In this document: in pieces, positions 21,845 to 34,007 of the stretch
Layout of the letters: each line of letters begins with the position of its first letter
Position numbering within the stretch: the first letter of the stretch is position 1
DNA from: Daedaleopsis sinensis
Lineage: Eukaryota > Basidiomycota > Agaricomycetes > Polyporales > Polyporaceae
Direction: 5' to 3'
Length of the DNA: 64,000 nt
Assembly: GCA_033807695.1 (NCBI GenBank)
Contig: CM066306.1
Coordinates: forward strand, 124,001 to 188,000
Position numbers and translations under genes: made by a program
Notes under the pieces: generated by a model
What the model was told of the DNA's origin: nothing
Database searches by the model: none
What the model saw: only the letters and a program-made list of their open reading frames with translations

Positions 21845-23134
21845 TCACTCGACGGCAGGAGCAGCAGAGTGGGCACCTGCAGCAGGCTCGCGTTCGCGGG
21901 TCACCATATAGAGCCCGCGATCCTTTGGTATGTTGCCAACAGGTCTCCCGGCGGGGTCCGTGATGACACAGGTCCCACCAGAGAACGTAGCGGTGTAGCC
22001 AGCGTCGTCGATTCGACCTATAGAGATCAGGTTGAAGCCGAGGTCTGGAGTGTATAGGATGTCGGTGAGGCGCATATGCGAGACGTCGGCAGGGGCGTTG
22101 GGCACTGGGACGACCATCTCGCCGATTCCAAGAGCTTGGAACTGCTGCTGGTTAGCAGCGTTGAGCGACCGGGGAGCGGTTTCTGTGAACACAGCGAAGT
22201 CGTCGACAAATGGAGACATGTGGTGTGAGGCGCCATAGTCGTACAAATCGGCGACGTGAGCGGCGATAGGCGTGAGGGCGGCGGAGGCGTCCGGACGGGG
22301 ACCAGCGGTGTGGAACGATGCAGCTATGTTGTCCTGGACAGGGTCGTCGGTCGGACGAGTTGCGAGCCAGTTTGAGATGTTCTCCAAACACTTGGGCATT
22401 GGCAGCGGTGCAGGCGCGACAAGCTCTTCATCGGGGTTGGCGTCGTCGGACAAGACATCGGACATGCTCTGGAGGGACGGCATGGAGTCCTCCGAGCGTT
22501 CGGTGAGCTCCGTGTATGAAGAGTCTCCGGCAGACAACCAGGCGGTCTCGTCTGCGGCGTCGGATCCTTCGGAATCTGTGTCGGTTGCTGGGGCAAGAGG
22601 GGCAAGCATGGCGGACCACGTGCCGGTGTACTCCTCGATCCGGGCACTGGATGTGAGGTTCGCAGCTCCAGCAGCGGGTTTTGGGGGCTGGTTCGGACGC
22701 GCAGCGTCCTTGCCGTTGCCCTTGCCCTTGGCAGATGCCTTCGGGCTCGGGCACTGGTCCTCCTTGTGGCCCCTGCCATTGCAGTTCCAGCAGACCCCGA
22801 CAGGCTTCTGGGGTCCGCGGCCGCGGCCGTTCCAGCGCTGTTGCTGCTGCTGCTGGGGCGGCCGCCAATTGTTTTTCGGCTTTTCAGTTGAGAGGACGCT
22901 GGCGGCGATACCCGCATCCTTCCCCTTCCCCTTCATCGCCTTCTCGACCTCCCGGCGGTCGTACTCCTCGAGCACGAGTTCGATCATAAGATCGGGGTCG
23001 ATCGCCGGCTTGTCTGTGGGCAGAGGTGTGGTGGTGGCAGATCCAGAAGCGGTGGAGGCGAGAGCGGCGGCGCGCGCGGAGATTTTCATCTGTGCGGAGA
23101 GCTGCGAGATGAACGCTGAGAGTGAGGAGGGCAA
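21845..23134 (-). pseudogene. Copia gag C-terminus and protease
   Basis: A Gln-rich stretch precedes the CCHC zinc knuckle CWNCNGRGHKEDQC. The protease active site reads D-Y-G-A-S where an active aspartic protease needs D-S/T-G. The upstream gag portion (FTLAVKQKDVWGHFSGTSKC, 23189-23650) is in another frame. Confidence 0.8.
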
Positions 23135-24200
23135 GAACGAGATTATAACCGAGGTATTCGGAGTCGGTGATGTCGACGCCGTAGGTGATCAGATCCGAAG
23201 ACGGTCGAATTCGGAATGGAGATCGGCGGATGGTGTGGACTTCATGTTGAGGAAGTCACAACGTAGGTTCGACCGCTGAAGTAGCGACTTCTCGGAAAAT
23301 TCCGCGACGATCGCGGCCCACATAGCGGCCACCATGCCCTTGCGCTTGTGCTTAGCGTAGGTGACGGCAGCGAGCTTGAGCATGAGTAGATAGGCGGCGA
23401 GGGCCTCGGTCTTCTCCCAGGCGGCGATGGCCTTCGTCTCGGGGTCCTTCGGCGCAGCAGGATTGGCAGGAGTAGGGCACTTGGACGTACCACTGAAATG
23501 CCCCCAGACATCCTTTTGTTTCACGGCGAGGGTGAATGTTTGCTCGAAAATGATCCAATTCTTCCCTTGTGACTCGAGCTTGTCGACGGCGTGGATGAAG
23601 TTGGTGAGTGACGGAGTGCTAGTGGACGTGCCAGCGGCGGCGTTGGCTCAAATGTTCGGCGGCTAGTGGCGGAACCAAATAGGGAGGAAGCGGAGGGCGG
23701 ACGGATCGGAACGGGTGGAGTCTTGTAGGTTACGTTGCTAAAGTGCAGGGCTCATAACCTAACGCAGTGTGCAGTCGGTGAGCGTCAATCTGTAAGAGTA
23801 AGACCTGGTCCTCAGTATGCAGCACACGATGAGTGGGCAAGACTAATATGATTGTGTACCGGTAAGAGTAAGACGCGGTCTATACAAGGTACAGAGTCAG
23901 CTACTACCAAAGTAAGCGTAAGCGAAACATATACGTACCTCAGTATGCAGCACACGATGAGTGGGCAAGACTGAGGGGAAGAGAACGAGCGGGAGCGAGT
24001 ATATCAGGGGAAAAAACACAGAGCGCTAAGTTAATACCATAAAAGGTATCGTAGGCGCTCTCGTGCGCGGTAAGGATGAAACGCAGCGGGAGTCCATGTC
24101 AGCAGCGGGACGGCGGTGTAAGCAAGCAGGAGATGGGGTGATGGACGAATAGTATAGTAGGGAAGTGAGTCCGGGGCAGTACAGTACTCGGAGCAGGAAT

Positions 24201-24680
24201 AACTCGAACATCAGCACTCGAACACATTTGCGCCGGACGAACGGATTAGCAGTTGAGCACGGTAGCCATCAAACAAATTAGTGCATGAACAGATTAGCAC
24301 CTGAACTCATTAGCACTCGAACAGATGAGTAGTTGAGCGTGGTAGCACCTGAGCACATGAGCACTTGAACAGATTGATGGTCGAGCACAGTAGCACTCAA
24401 ACACATTAGCACCAGAACATATTAGCACTCGAACATCAGCACTCGAACACATTCGCGCCAGACGAACCGATTAGCAGTCGAGCACAGTAGCCATCGAACG
24501 AATTAGTGCATGAACAGATTAGCACTCAAACACATTAGCACCAGAACATATTAGCACTCGAACATCAGCACTCGAACACATTCGCGCCGGACGAACGGAT
24601 TAGCAGTTGAGCACGGTAGCCATCGAACAAATTAGTGCATGGACAGATTAGCACCTGAACTCATTAGCACTCGAACAAAT
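24201..24680 (+). repeat. Left subterminal array, inner remainder
   Basis: The same repeat family in the same orientation as 18675-20635 resumes directly after the copia fragment. The phrase ACTCGAACATCAGCACTCG recurs at 24200, 24427 and 24546. Confidence 0.9.
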
Positions 24681-25345
24681 GAGTACTGTACTAATCAATG
24701 CAAAGCGGTGCTGGGTGTGACCGGGCCAGAGGTCGTCAGAGGTCTGCATGTTTTACTGATTAGTACCGCAATCCGGCGTCTTCAGAGAGATCTGGCTCGC
24801 TACTCAGGCTGAAGAAAGCGTAGCACACTGTGCACTTAGGATGCATGTTCGCCGTATAGCTCTTCCTGAATGTTGAGTCGGGGTTGCTCCGGGTCGGGGC
24901 TACGTCAAGTTGGTGACGGTCCAAGTCCAAGACACTCACCGCCTGCGGGCCGGACAAACCCGCTCTCCCGTGGGAGCTGGGCGGGAGTCTCTCTAAGTAG
25001 TAGCTCCAGAGTCCGTACGCTCCTCTTCCTCCAGCCACTGACTTGCGACATCGATTCTACTCTAGAGCGCACCGAAACTTCTCGGAGAACCACCACCATC
25101 CTCCTCCACCCAACCTCCACCTCTACCGTCCGCCAGCGCCTACTACTACTAGCGCCGGTTCTCTTTGCTCGGCGCCAGCTCCCACCTCTGCCTCATGTCC
25201 CATTCCCTCGTGCAACAAGCATCCTTTGTCTACTCTATCGTCTCCATGCAGTGGCCAACTATGTGCACCATCACCATATACCTCTACACTCATCTACAAG
25301 CCGGTAAACCTGGTGTCACACTGGTTCTGGGTAGAAAGATCAGCT
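24681..25345. promoter_or_regulatory. Leader region ahead of the first element gene
   Basis: Non-repetitive and pyrimidine-rich near 25080-25200. Several short open frames exist, but the coding path that continues downstream begins at the ATG at 25346. The promoter of the coiled-coil gene is expected here. Confidence 0.35.
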
Positions 25346-27894
25346 ATGGCAGTCAGGCCCCCGCAAGATACCAGCTCGCGCATCCAGAGCCCCTTATCCC
25401 TCTGGGAATGGCCTGAGAACAATGAAAACGGTGATAAATACTGTAGCACAGGTGAATCACTCTGCCTAGCTGATATACGACCGGTGTATGTACTCATGCT
25501 ACGTCCAGACCTAGATTCCAGGTGCACTACATGCAATGCTGTCCCTCTCGTGCTCTCGCCTGGCGGGTCCAAGTGGTGCATCTGCACCTTGAAGACAGTG
25601 CACCGGGAAATGGTCGCGCTTCGATTGCAGCTCGACTCGTCTGCACGACAGCTCTCGGAGGCGGAAGCTCAGCTTGCCGAAAACGCTGCGGACTACCAGG
25701 TTCAGGATAGGGAGCTCCGTCGTTACGAGCAACACAAGGTGAGCTGGGCATGAGCAGATGACTTATAAATAGTCATCGTGGTCTGCATAGGTGAAGCATC
25801 AGAAGTCCATCGCCGAGCTTGAGGATAGACTGTCGACGCAACTCCAACTCAACGCTGAACTGACTCGCGCTCACGCCACGAAAATTCGTGAGCTTCAAAC
25901 AGCTTGTGCTGCACTTCAAGTGGAAGGGGTGCGTAAACCATACCGTTTGCTTGGGCTCTCGTGTCGAATCCTTGGGCAGCGAGACATCTATACGGAACTC
26001 AAGGACGTCGAAGGCGACCGCGATATGTGGAGGAGTAAATCCGAGTACATGGAGCAGGCCAACGCCGCTGTGACTCAACGACTAGAGGGTCAAGTTCGCT
26101 ACTTGGAGAGCGAAACCGTAAGTGGTCCTTAAGTCAAGCCTTGCATATCCTGAACGGCATATCCCAGGAGTCTCTCCAGTCCGAGGTCGATCTATATCGT
26201 GCACGCTGCACTGAAGTGTCGTCGCAACTCGACGGAGTCATCGTCACGTTGGAAGAGTCTCAAGCAAAGTTTAACAACCTGGAGTTCGAGACAGCAGAGA
26301 TCATAGAACGCCTTGAAGCGCAGAAACGAGAACAGGAATGTACGTATATACTCTACCTATATTCATACCTCCATGCTTACGTTGACCCTTATATAGTCGA
26401 TCTCATCGCACTCCGTATCGAGCTCAATCGAAAGGCAGACCCCGTGCCGAACGTGCTTCATCAGAGCCATTTCGACAACACGGACTCGATTAGCACGGCT
26501 GATGCTAGGCGAGATGATGTGGACGAATTTCGCGAAAGAGAGTCCGTCCCCCCGAAACCGGACGCTACAACGACCGATGCTGACGATGTGCTATTCTCCG
26601 TCGTGTTATCGCCCTCCATGACGACGCCTGCATGGTCTGCGATCCACAGTGCGGCCTATCGATCCGAGCATGCACTCTGCGCGATTGCAGACGATGAAGA
26701 CGTCCAACTAGCATCGCTAGTAGCTCGTTTGGCACTCCCCATCTTCATTGCTTCAATCTGGAGCCCGGATGCCTGCATCTGCATCCTATGCTATAATTCC
26801 ACCACTGCGGTCGTAAGTACATCTCAGTGGCTTTTCAGTCCGGAATCATCCTGTTGACGTGATCTACATGTAGCTCTTCACCATGCCGATCTCGGACGCT
26901 CCCGTCCCCGCCGCTGTTGCTAGCATTCATAGCCCCTCGCTATCGCTGGCCACCAGCACGGGTACAAGCATCGCTGCCAACGCTAGCGCCACTCTCGACT
27001 ATTCCGCGCTTGATGTGGGGACATACTTCGACGTGACCGCCTGCACGGAGCACGCTATCGAGCTAGCCCGACAATCACACGACGTTCTCTTCTCACCGGT
27101 CGAACAGGGATTCATGGATGTTGCTACTGTCCCTGATCTTGCATGGACGTTCATCTTGAGTTGCTGCAGAGGTTAGTGATCATGTCGTCATGCTCCGGGG
27201 TAGCACTAAATAATCACTCACAGAATATCCACCAAGTCTGCGTCCGTATCGTGCTCAAACGAGCCGCAAGAGTCCCTTTTCCCTCCTGTCTTCTGCAGAG
27301 CCGATTATGGAAGGTACCATATGCTATCCTTGCATCGAATCCTGCGCGTCCGTCACTGTGGGTAAGGCACTAGAGTCGCCCTACGACGTCTGCAGCGCCG
27401 CGCTGAACACCTCGGATGCAATCTCGGGCTATAGGCAGGCCCGGGTATACGACGCGTCCATTGCTACCTTCCAGCGATTATGCGGCGACAACCGACAGAG
27501 CCTCGATATATCTGACAAGCAACGCCTTCGCACCGACGCCTATCTTCTACAATCCAGCGACGTGCCCGAACCTGATGGGGACGTGACGGTGTATGTGGAC
27601 CAGGTCGATATCGCGTCCAATCGGCCTCTCCGCTACGTCGCGGCGATCGTCTTTGCTTTTCTCCTCTACACCCATGTCTCTTCCACCTTCCGCATCAATG
27701 TAGACTATCAGGAAGAACCTTGCATCTGCGACGGGCTCGTTCGGATGGTAGTTGACGGCTGGGCCTATCCTAGTCCATGGCGGGTGCTGAGGACGGAGTT
27801 GTTAAGATGGTTGCTTGGTTGCTCTCCTATCAATCAATACGCGATAGGGTGGTCTAGTGTAGCAGACTGTCATGGAGTCTCCTATTTCACGTAG
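25346..27894 (+). CDS. Element gene 1: coiled-coil protein, 741 aa
   Basis: Seven exons close in phase: 25346-25738, 25791-25928, 25980-26117, 26168-26339, 26397-26812, 26874-27171 and 27224-27894. Near residue 60 a CTTCN...WCIC pair could bind zinc. From about residue 75 to 270 the chain is long coiled coil (LRLQLDSSARQLSEAEAQLA, IAELEDRLSTQLQLNAEL, EESQAKFNNLEFETAEIIER). A low-complexity, acidic middle follows, then a C-terminal region with CYPCIESC and a possible membrane helix (YVAAIVFAFLLYTHV). No catalytic motif is seen. Coiled coil plus Cys pairs suggests a self-associating scaffold or DNA/protein-binding factor. It is the first gene after the left array and is co-directional with all others. 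I do not recognise the family. Confidence 0.72.
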
Positions 27895-28114
27895 ATCTTA
27901 TCCATGATCATGCAACCAACCGCGAAGCTTGAGCTTGCCTAGTCTGACTTGTGGCCGCCTACGGGGCCCCGGGCGTTGATTTAGTAGCCGAAGCGTCAGG
28001 TTAACGTTAGCTTGATATTAATATTATATTCCAGCTGCCAGAGCTCTTTGATTCTGAACATGCATTACTTTTGTACCACCATCGCTTTGTTACTCCCGAG
28101 TCGGTCCTGAAGAA

Positions 28115-29022
28115 ATGCCTCAACCCTGGTCGCCGCGCATCCCTCTCTTCACTTCCACCTTCTCCGCACTAGTGGCTCCCACCTCCTGCCGTTGGTATGA
28201 ATTACAGCGCTCAACGGAACGAGTTGAGTATATCACGGCTAGCTCAGTGTCTCTCGTACTAGATACTTACCTTTGACGTGTGCTCACAGTACTGAAGTGG
28301 TTCACTTCTCGGCAATCCGTCAAGTATGGTATGCTGAGACGACTGTCAAGGACGATGAGCCGCAGTTTCTCCCATGCCAAATTTTGCTCGTCGAGCTCCT
28401 ACCCGATCGATGTGAGTGAATACACGTTACCATATATTCCTCACCTTATTCTCATCCCCTGGGGCTGTTTGTCAGTCGTGTTTGTGATCAGGTGTGACAG
28501 CTTCAGCGACGCTACTCGTGTCCAGGCAGCGATTACGACCGACTGGGGTATCCAACACGCTCGCGTGAGTATAATTCTTCCTACCCCCTGCCCCGCCCCT
28601 CTGTCACAGTCTATGCTTACCAATGCCATGTTCTGCAGAGATCCGAGCTTCTATCCCAGCCTCATGAAATATCTTGGACCCGTTCGAAGATGCTCGGTAT
28701 CCAAGATTCGGAGGAGACAATCATGTCCCTCCGCTTCTATGAGGATTCGGCATACTTCGACTTCAACCGTCGTATCTACCACGCGTTCTATCGTGCGACC
28801 AAGCTCGCTGAAGACATGGTCAACCACATCGATAGGATCTCCCTGCCGGCGAATTTTGTCCGTTATGTTCGCTCCTATCTTGGCGAGGCGTACTACGAGC
28901 ATTTGGACGTCGACGATGAGGAAGAGTCAGGCACATCACAGTCTGTCGATGGAGATGTATACGCTGACAGGAGTGAAGAAGACCTCACTCGGTATGGCGA
29001 CTCGGAGCCGGAGGTGTCGTAA
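28115..29022 (+). CDS. Element gene 2: unknown protein, 224 aa
   Basis: Four exons join in phase: 28115-28194, 28290-28411, 28476-28564 and 28639-29022. The C-terminal exon encodes helix-rich sequence (FYEDSAYFDFNRRIYHAFYR, KLAEDMVNHIDRI) and ends in an acidic, Ser-rich tail (DVDDEEESGTSQSVDGD). No signal peptide, membrane helix or catalytic motif. The start ATG is the first in phase with the second exon, but an alternative open exon (LPELFDSEHALLLYHH) overlaps it from 28036, so the 5' end is less sure than the rest. Function unknown. Confidence 0.55.
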
Positions 29023-29810
29023 TTGCTTGTAGTATACAACTCTGTCAAGTTGTTTGGCGTGTCTCGAGCCGTGTGGACTACAAGGCTGTTGCTCAGGCTC
29101 CCAGGCTTCCCCCTCGTCCTTGCGCGCGATGTATCGTATCGTATAGGCTATCGTAAATGTAAATGTGTTGCTATATACTCAATCTAGCGGTCCGGCGCGC
29201 CGCCCTGGCCGCCCTGATGCCTCATGTACCGCCTCGCCAGCGCGCGCCTTGCCCTTGCCACGGCCGTCTGACCAGCGCCTGATGCTCACTCCTGGTTGAT
29301 TTTGGTCGACTTGAACGACCTCCTCCTCCTCGTCATCCAGTGATATCAATCTTGCGCTCGTCTGTCCTCGGTCTCAAGTGTTTGCCCACTCGCCTTTGCG
29401 CATATGTCCCATCACGCTTGGTCCCCAGGCTTAGGCCTCCTCAATAAGCTAGGCATCCGGACTCCCTCCATCGTCGTCGAGCTCACTCGGTCGTTCTGCG
29501 GATACCTTGTCGTCAGCAACATCTCACTGAAAAGGTCCAGCTGGGACCGGAAGGATCGTAGTGTAGCTCTGGAAGCTCAGTTTGCCGCCATCAGGTGAGG
29601 ATCCTTTGTTCCCGTATCTCGAACGCCTCGTTCATATCGTCTTTGTCTTTAGAGATGCTTCAAGTATCTGCGCGCCCCTCCAAGGCACGCATCCCCACTG
29701 ATTCACCACCCATCATCGCCCGACTTCTCTGTCCTCCCGCCACACACAGGACGTCACCCGAAATGCATTTTCTTCTCCAACTCGTTACTGTTGTCGTGGT
29801 CACCCGCGCC
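29023..29810. other. Spacer between element genes 2 and 3
   Basis: Open frames at 29404-29598 and 29595-29810 exist; the second is continuous with gene 3 and could be its 5' extension. No independent gene is supported. Confidence 0.35.
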
Positions 29811-31094
29811 ATGTACTCTCTGGGCCTTTTGGGCAACAATCCGCCGCAAGCCGTCGACGAAGATCAAGATGGTCTCCAGCGCCATCGACGTCGTCAAACC
29901 ATCAGGATCGGTCGCTTCACTCCGGACCGCGAACTAGGCGAAGAATCCGGCGACGATGACGAACCCGGCGGCGATGGCGAACCACTCGAAGCTGTGGCCA
30001 TACAAGAGGGTTATGCAGAAATCTTCGAACATGACGGCCAGGGAGATGAGAACGGCGAAGACAATGGGGAGCAGGGCGAGGAGCGTAGGGAGCGTGACGA
30101 GGAGGACAATGGCAGCGCTGACGATGCAAGGTATGCCATAGACTGTTCAGAGTCTAGCATGATATGCTGAGAACGACACATCAACGTTAGCATGTCAGCT
30201 CCTCCCACTGGTTCCTCTCGTTACCAGACGCGATCTTCTCAGGCGCGGGTCGCCTCTCCTCCAAGCACACCAACGAGACGTTCAGGGAATGTCCCCGCTA
30301 CTGGTCGAGCTATAGGTCTCGTGACCCCCCCTTCGTCCCTGCGAGCCTCAAGACGCAGTGGTCCTCCGTCGAATTCCGTCCACTGGGCAGTGCCCGTGGC
30401 CTCCTCGTCTTCGCCGCAATCCGTCTCTTCATCCTCCCCCGCTTCCGGCACATCTTCGTCGACCGGTCCCGCGATGCATCTGTGCGTCGCGTCTTCTTCG
30501 CGTGAGCCATTGCCTTCTTCCGCTTCGCGTGGACCCCCGTATTCGGCTTCGGCTTCGCGTGGACCGTCGTCTTTTCCCGCTTCGGCTTCTCGCGGGCCAT
30601 CTTCTTCACCCGCTCCATCTTCCCGTGCATTGTCGCCCTCGTCCGTATCCTCAGCAAGGAGGAGCAACGCCCCGTTGTCACCGGCTATCATGGCCGCCTA
30701 CACTGCTCAAGTTGGCGTACGTCGAGCATTCCATGTGTAGACTGAATGCTACTAACTACGATAACAGGGCGAAGGTGTCTACAGACGTTACTTCAGGTGG
30801 TTCCGTGGCTTATATGACACCACGCTCGACGATGGTGAGCTTGCTGGAACCGCTTGGTTCCAGGCCACCTCCCAGGCCCCCATAGTCGCTCCGCCGGACT
30901 TCTCGGCCTGCCCGCGCGTTAGACTTGGTGATATTTTCCACAATCGCGCAGGCGACGTCGATCAACTCTGGGTTAGAATTTTGGACATTGACGGCGCGCC
31001 ATGCTGGCAGCCTACTGCCATCGGAAAGAAACGGGCCGATGGCAGGAAGCTCATCATCACCAAACATCAGCGTCTGCCGTCCTGGATCTTGTAG
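29811..31094 (+). CDS. Element gene 3: Ser/Pro-rich protein with C-terminal W-rich module, 390 aa
   Basis: Three exons join in phase: 29811-30130, 30191-30716 and 30768-31094. The first exon is strongly acidic (GEESGDDDEPGGDGEPLEAV). The second is Ser/Pro-rich and carries an internal tandem repeat of SASRGPSS type (four copies near 30515-30600). The third encodes a compact region with spaced aromatics: VYRRYFRWFRGLYDTTLDD, QLWVRILDIDGAPCW, KRLPSWIL-like ending. The tail resembles, in length and pattern, the end of element gene 7. The frame is open upstream to 29595, so the start may be earlier (for instance 29763). Likely an intrinsically disordered arm plus one binding domain. Function unknown. 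Confidence 0.6.
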
Positions 31095-31613
31095 TGGGAG
31101 CCGTTCATGGCCAACTCACTCGCTTCTCTTCATCCAACCACCCTCTTGACTCGTCGCTCGCTAGCGTCGCCACTTTCCTCTCCCTCTTCACTGCCATCTA
31201 TGATTCTTTGTCTACGCCCCCAGTTTCTACCGTCGTTTCCAAGGTTCTATGCATATTACAACGTCCTTCGTAATTAGTTCATGTAGACTCCGACACACTC
31301 CCAGGACCTATATGCTCTCTAATATCATTCATCCCAACATTATAATCATACATGATTTCGTGTCCGCGCTCAGCGCTCAGGCCTAGGGCTCAGGCCTGAG
31401 GCCTCTGGCCTCGAAGTTACCAGATGCGATCGGGGAATGTGGGTACCACGCCACTCGCACGTGGTAAGTAGTTGTGCGGTGATCCCGAAGATGAAGCTGA
31501 GTACTGAGTACTGAAGCTTGAAGCTTGAACTTAACTTCAAGTTGAAAGCTGCTGTCGTCGCCATCTGTATCCTCTACCTACATTCCTACTGCTTGACTCA
31601 TACGTTGCAACGA
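31095..31613. other. Spacer between element genes 3 and 4
   Basis: Contains short simple duplications, such as AGGCCTGAGGCCTCTGGCC near 31395 and GAAGCTTGAAGCTTGAACTT near 31513. No coding path. Confidence 0.4.
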
Positions 31614-33525
31614 ATGGCATTGTACTCTCTGGCGTCCGACTTTAGGCAACATCGCGACTCCGTTAACGCGCTCGCCTTTTCCCCCAAAGGTCGCTTCTTA
31701 GCGAGCGGGGGGGATGATTGTGTCGTCTTCGTTCTAGATCCTCACGATGGCCGGGAATGCCACAAGCTACGCAGCAGGATTGCTGTAACTGCTCTAGAGT
31801 GGGACTCTTCGCAGACAGAACCGTATCGGCTGTTCATTGGTTACGCTAGTGGCGAAGTGGTCATTGCAACAGTCACCGCGGTATGTCGCTTCATTGACTT
31901 GCACGACACCGCACCCTTCAACAGTATAACTCCGCAGGATTGTTTTAGCGGTATGCGTCTGCCAAGAGACAGCAGCCAGCCCATCGAGCACCTCCTGGTA
32001 GTCGACGCGCCGTCGCTACGTCTCATCGTCTGCGCTGGGGCAGACGTCGAGGTTTGGACAGAGACCAGTAGTAATTGTGAGTTTACAATGGTAACAGTTA
32101 CCTGTGAATGACCGTCACACCCGTGAAAACAGATAGCTGGTCGATGAATCACCTGCACCTGCCTCGCACGATAATATCTCAGCAGGAGAGTCACCGAGTT
32201 CAATCCCGGTCTGCTCATACAGACGGGTCTGCACTGATCGTATCGTATCTGGACCATGGTATATTGTATGTACATTCTTGCTGTAGAACTTAGCACCGAA
32301 ACTGACAACGCATAGCTGCTGGGACCTGAACACCCGTATCTTCCAGTGGCATCTTCCTCCTCGCACCGCACGAATGTAAGGCTGGCCACGAGATGGCCAA
32401 TCGGAATGGGGTTGCTGATTCTCGTGTAGTGGCAGATCTTCAGCTACGCCAGACTGCAAATTGCTGATTGTCTCGAATTTGTATGATGGGTTCGACCTGT
32501 ACAATCTTGAGACTAGGCGGTGCGTCAGAACCTACAAGACGGATGTCCACCAGAATGTCCCTCTACCCGCCCTGATTACTCGGTCGACTGCGGATATAGA
32601 GTTAATCACTGGTAGCTCAAACGGTCGGGTATGTGTTTATCGCGGCAGCGGTCCGGAAGGTACCGTGGAGACTTTGGATCACGACGGTGAGTATACTGAT
32701 ACAATGTCGACTTTCTCCTACTCACTAACATCGCTATCAGATGATATTGTGCAAGCCCTGGTATGTCTAGCTCAAGTTTGAATGCGCCGCCGGCAGCTTA
32801 CAAATGTTCTAGGCCTGTTCGGACACAGACGAGGGCTTTCGAATTGTAGCTACAGGTCCGTCCGAGAAGGGTGACGCAACTACAGTTAGGATCTGGAAGC
32901 GGCTCATCGACAAAGCCGTGTACGCATCGGACAGTATCCCTTTCGAGCCTCAAACCCTCCGAGGTCTAGTAGATGCACGTCCTGAACCTCAGGTCGTCAC
33001 GTGCGCATCGAATAGTCTCCCTTTCGGGCCTCAGCCCCTCCGAGATCTGGATGCACGTCCCGAACCTCCAGTCATCCTACCTACGTCTCTCGCACCTGTA
33101 TATCCACTGGAAGAGAAGACCACTCCTTCGAATTCACCGCAAGTTGAGACTGGCATAGCTAGTCTCCGCGGACGCATGATCGATGCGACTTCGATCCTAG
33201 TGCGTTCCAGCCTTGACAGAGTTACCCGCTGCCTCACTCCAAGTACGTCAGCTGCATTGCGATTGTGAGATTCTACACGCGTGCTCACACGAGTATCGCC
33301 CTAGCCCAGCAAAAAGTTGTGCTCTGCTCAGTGGCCGTCCTTACGGTGTCGGTGTGCACCTATGGATTGGAATCCACCGGCACCTCCGGTCACGCAGCAT
33401 GGGCTCTTGCTCTCAGACTCCTCGTCAAGCTGTCCGTCGTGTCGATCCGCTTCGTCATCCTCATTCTACAGTGGTACGTGCACAGTATTACTATTGTAAT
33501 ATTAATTCGGGCTTGCTTTAGCTGA
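31614..33525 (+). CDS. Element gene 4: WD40-repeat protein with C-terminal membrane helices, 492 aa
   Basis: Nine exons join in phase, including a 20-nt exon (32741-32760): 31614-31880, 31938-32076, 32133-32265, 32316-32375, 32430-32686, 32741-32760, 32813-33242, 33305-33473 and a 4-nt last exon ending at 33525. The first WD40 blade is clear (FRQHRDSVNALAFSPKGRFL then ASGGDDCVVFVLD). Further blades show LIVSYLDHG...CWDLNTRIFQW, LLIVSNLYDGFDLYNLE and ELITGSSNGRVCVYRG. A Pro-rich repeat follows (SDSIPFEPQTLRGLVDARPE, echoed at SNSLPFGPQPLRDLDARPEP). The last long exon encodes two hydrophobic stretches (VVLCSVAVLTVSVCTYGL and LLVKLSVVSIRFVILILQ), suggesting a membrane anchor. WD40 propellers are protein-interaction platforms; a partner is not evident. 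Confidence 0.75.
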
Positions 33526-34007
33526 GCGATGTCCACAGGTACATAGACCTCGTTGGCGGCGATCAGGTCGCTGAGAAGGTGACGCATTATCTAGCCCTTA
33601 CCACCGGTGAATAGATATCGTAGTCGTGAGGCATGATGCAGGAGGAGGAAGGTGGCGATCACGTGTCGGGCAGGAGACGAACTATAGACGCCCGTTTATA
33701 TTCTCATACTAAGCTGCTGCTCCTAGCGAGTATATACGTTCGAATTCACGGCTCACTGTTCAACAACGTTCAACGTTCAACGTTCAACGTCATGCCTGGG
33801 CATGCTTGACCTTACAAGCTCATCCTTTCCCCGGAGTCAAATCATGCGCCTTATCACAAAGACTGCCTCGTGTGGAGGAGTCTTCAACACGCAGCCTGAG
33901 GTATCTCAGAACAAAGGAGAGGAGTTGGTATATAGGTGCGTGGTCCGCAAATTTGACTTCCCCCTCCGCACGTACTTCGCGAAACCCGTCCCTTTGCATA
34001 CTCTACT
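33526..34007. promoter_or_regulatory. Spacer and promoter of element gene 5
   Basis: Holds a TATATA-like sequence at 33731 and a CAACGTT short tandem repeat at 33764-33790, roughly 220 bp before the gene 5 start. No coding path of its own. Confidence 0.4.

Larger units (their letters stand above)
20636..24200 (-). mobile_element. Truncated Ty1/copia retrotransposon nested in the array
   Basis: Reading right to left, gag and pol parts follow in copia order (protease, integrase, then reverse transcriptase). Gag begins near 23650. A CCHC knuckle CWNCNGRGHKEDQC lies near 22785, followed by a protease-like DYGASHHMSP. A gag-pre-integrase and integrase region follow, and a reverse transcriptase opening ends at HQLDVN where array sequence begins. 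Breaks: a frameshift after FDRLR near 23200; an in-frame TGA at 21845; a frameshift after the integrase; loss of the rest of RT, RNase H and the 3' LTR. A 35-bp direct repeat (CCTCAGTATGCAGCACACGA and onward) near 23808 and 23938 lies in the 5' untranslated part. No LTR pair or target duplication was found. Confidence 0.85.

Noticed and set aside
22272..23279. 335-codon plus-strand frame opposite copia gag
   Set aside because: Antisense to a recognisable gag-protease sequence; its composition is the mirror of that gene.
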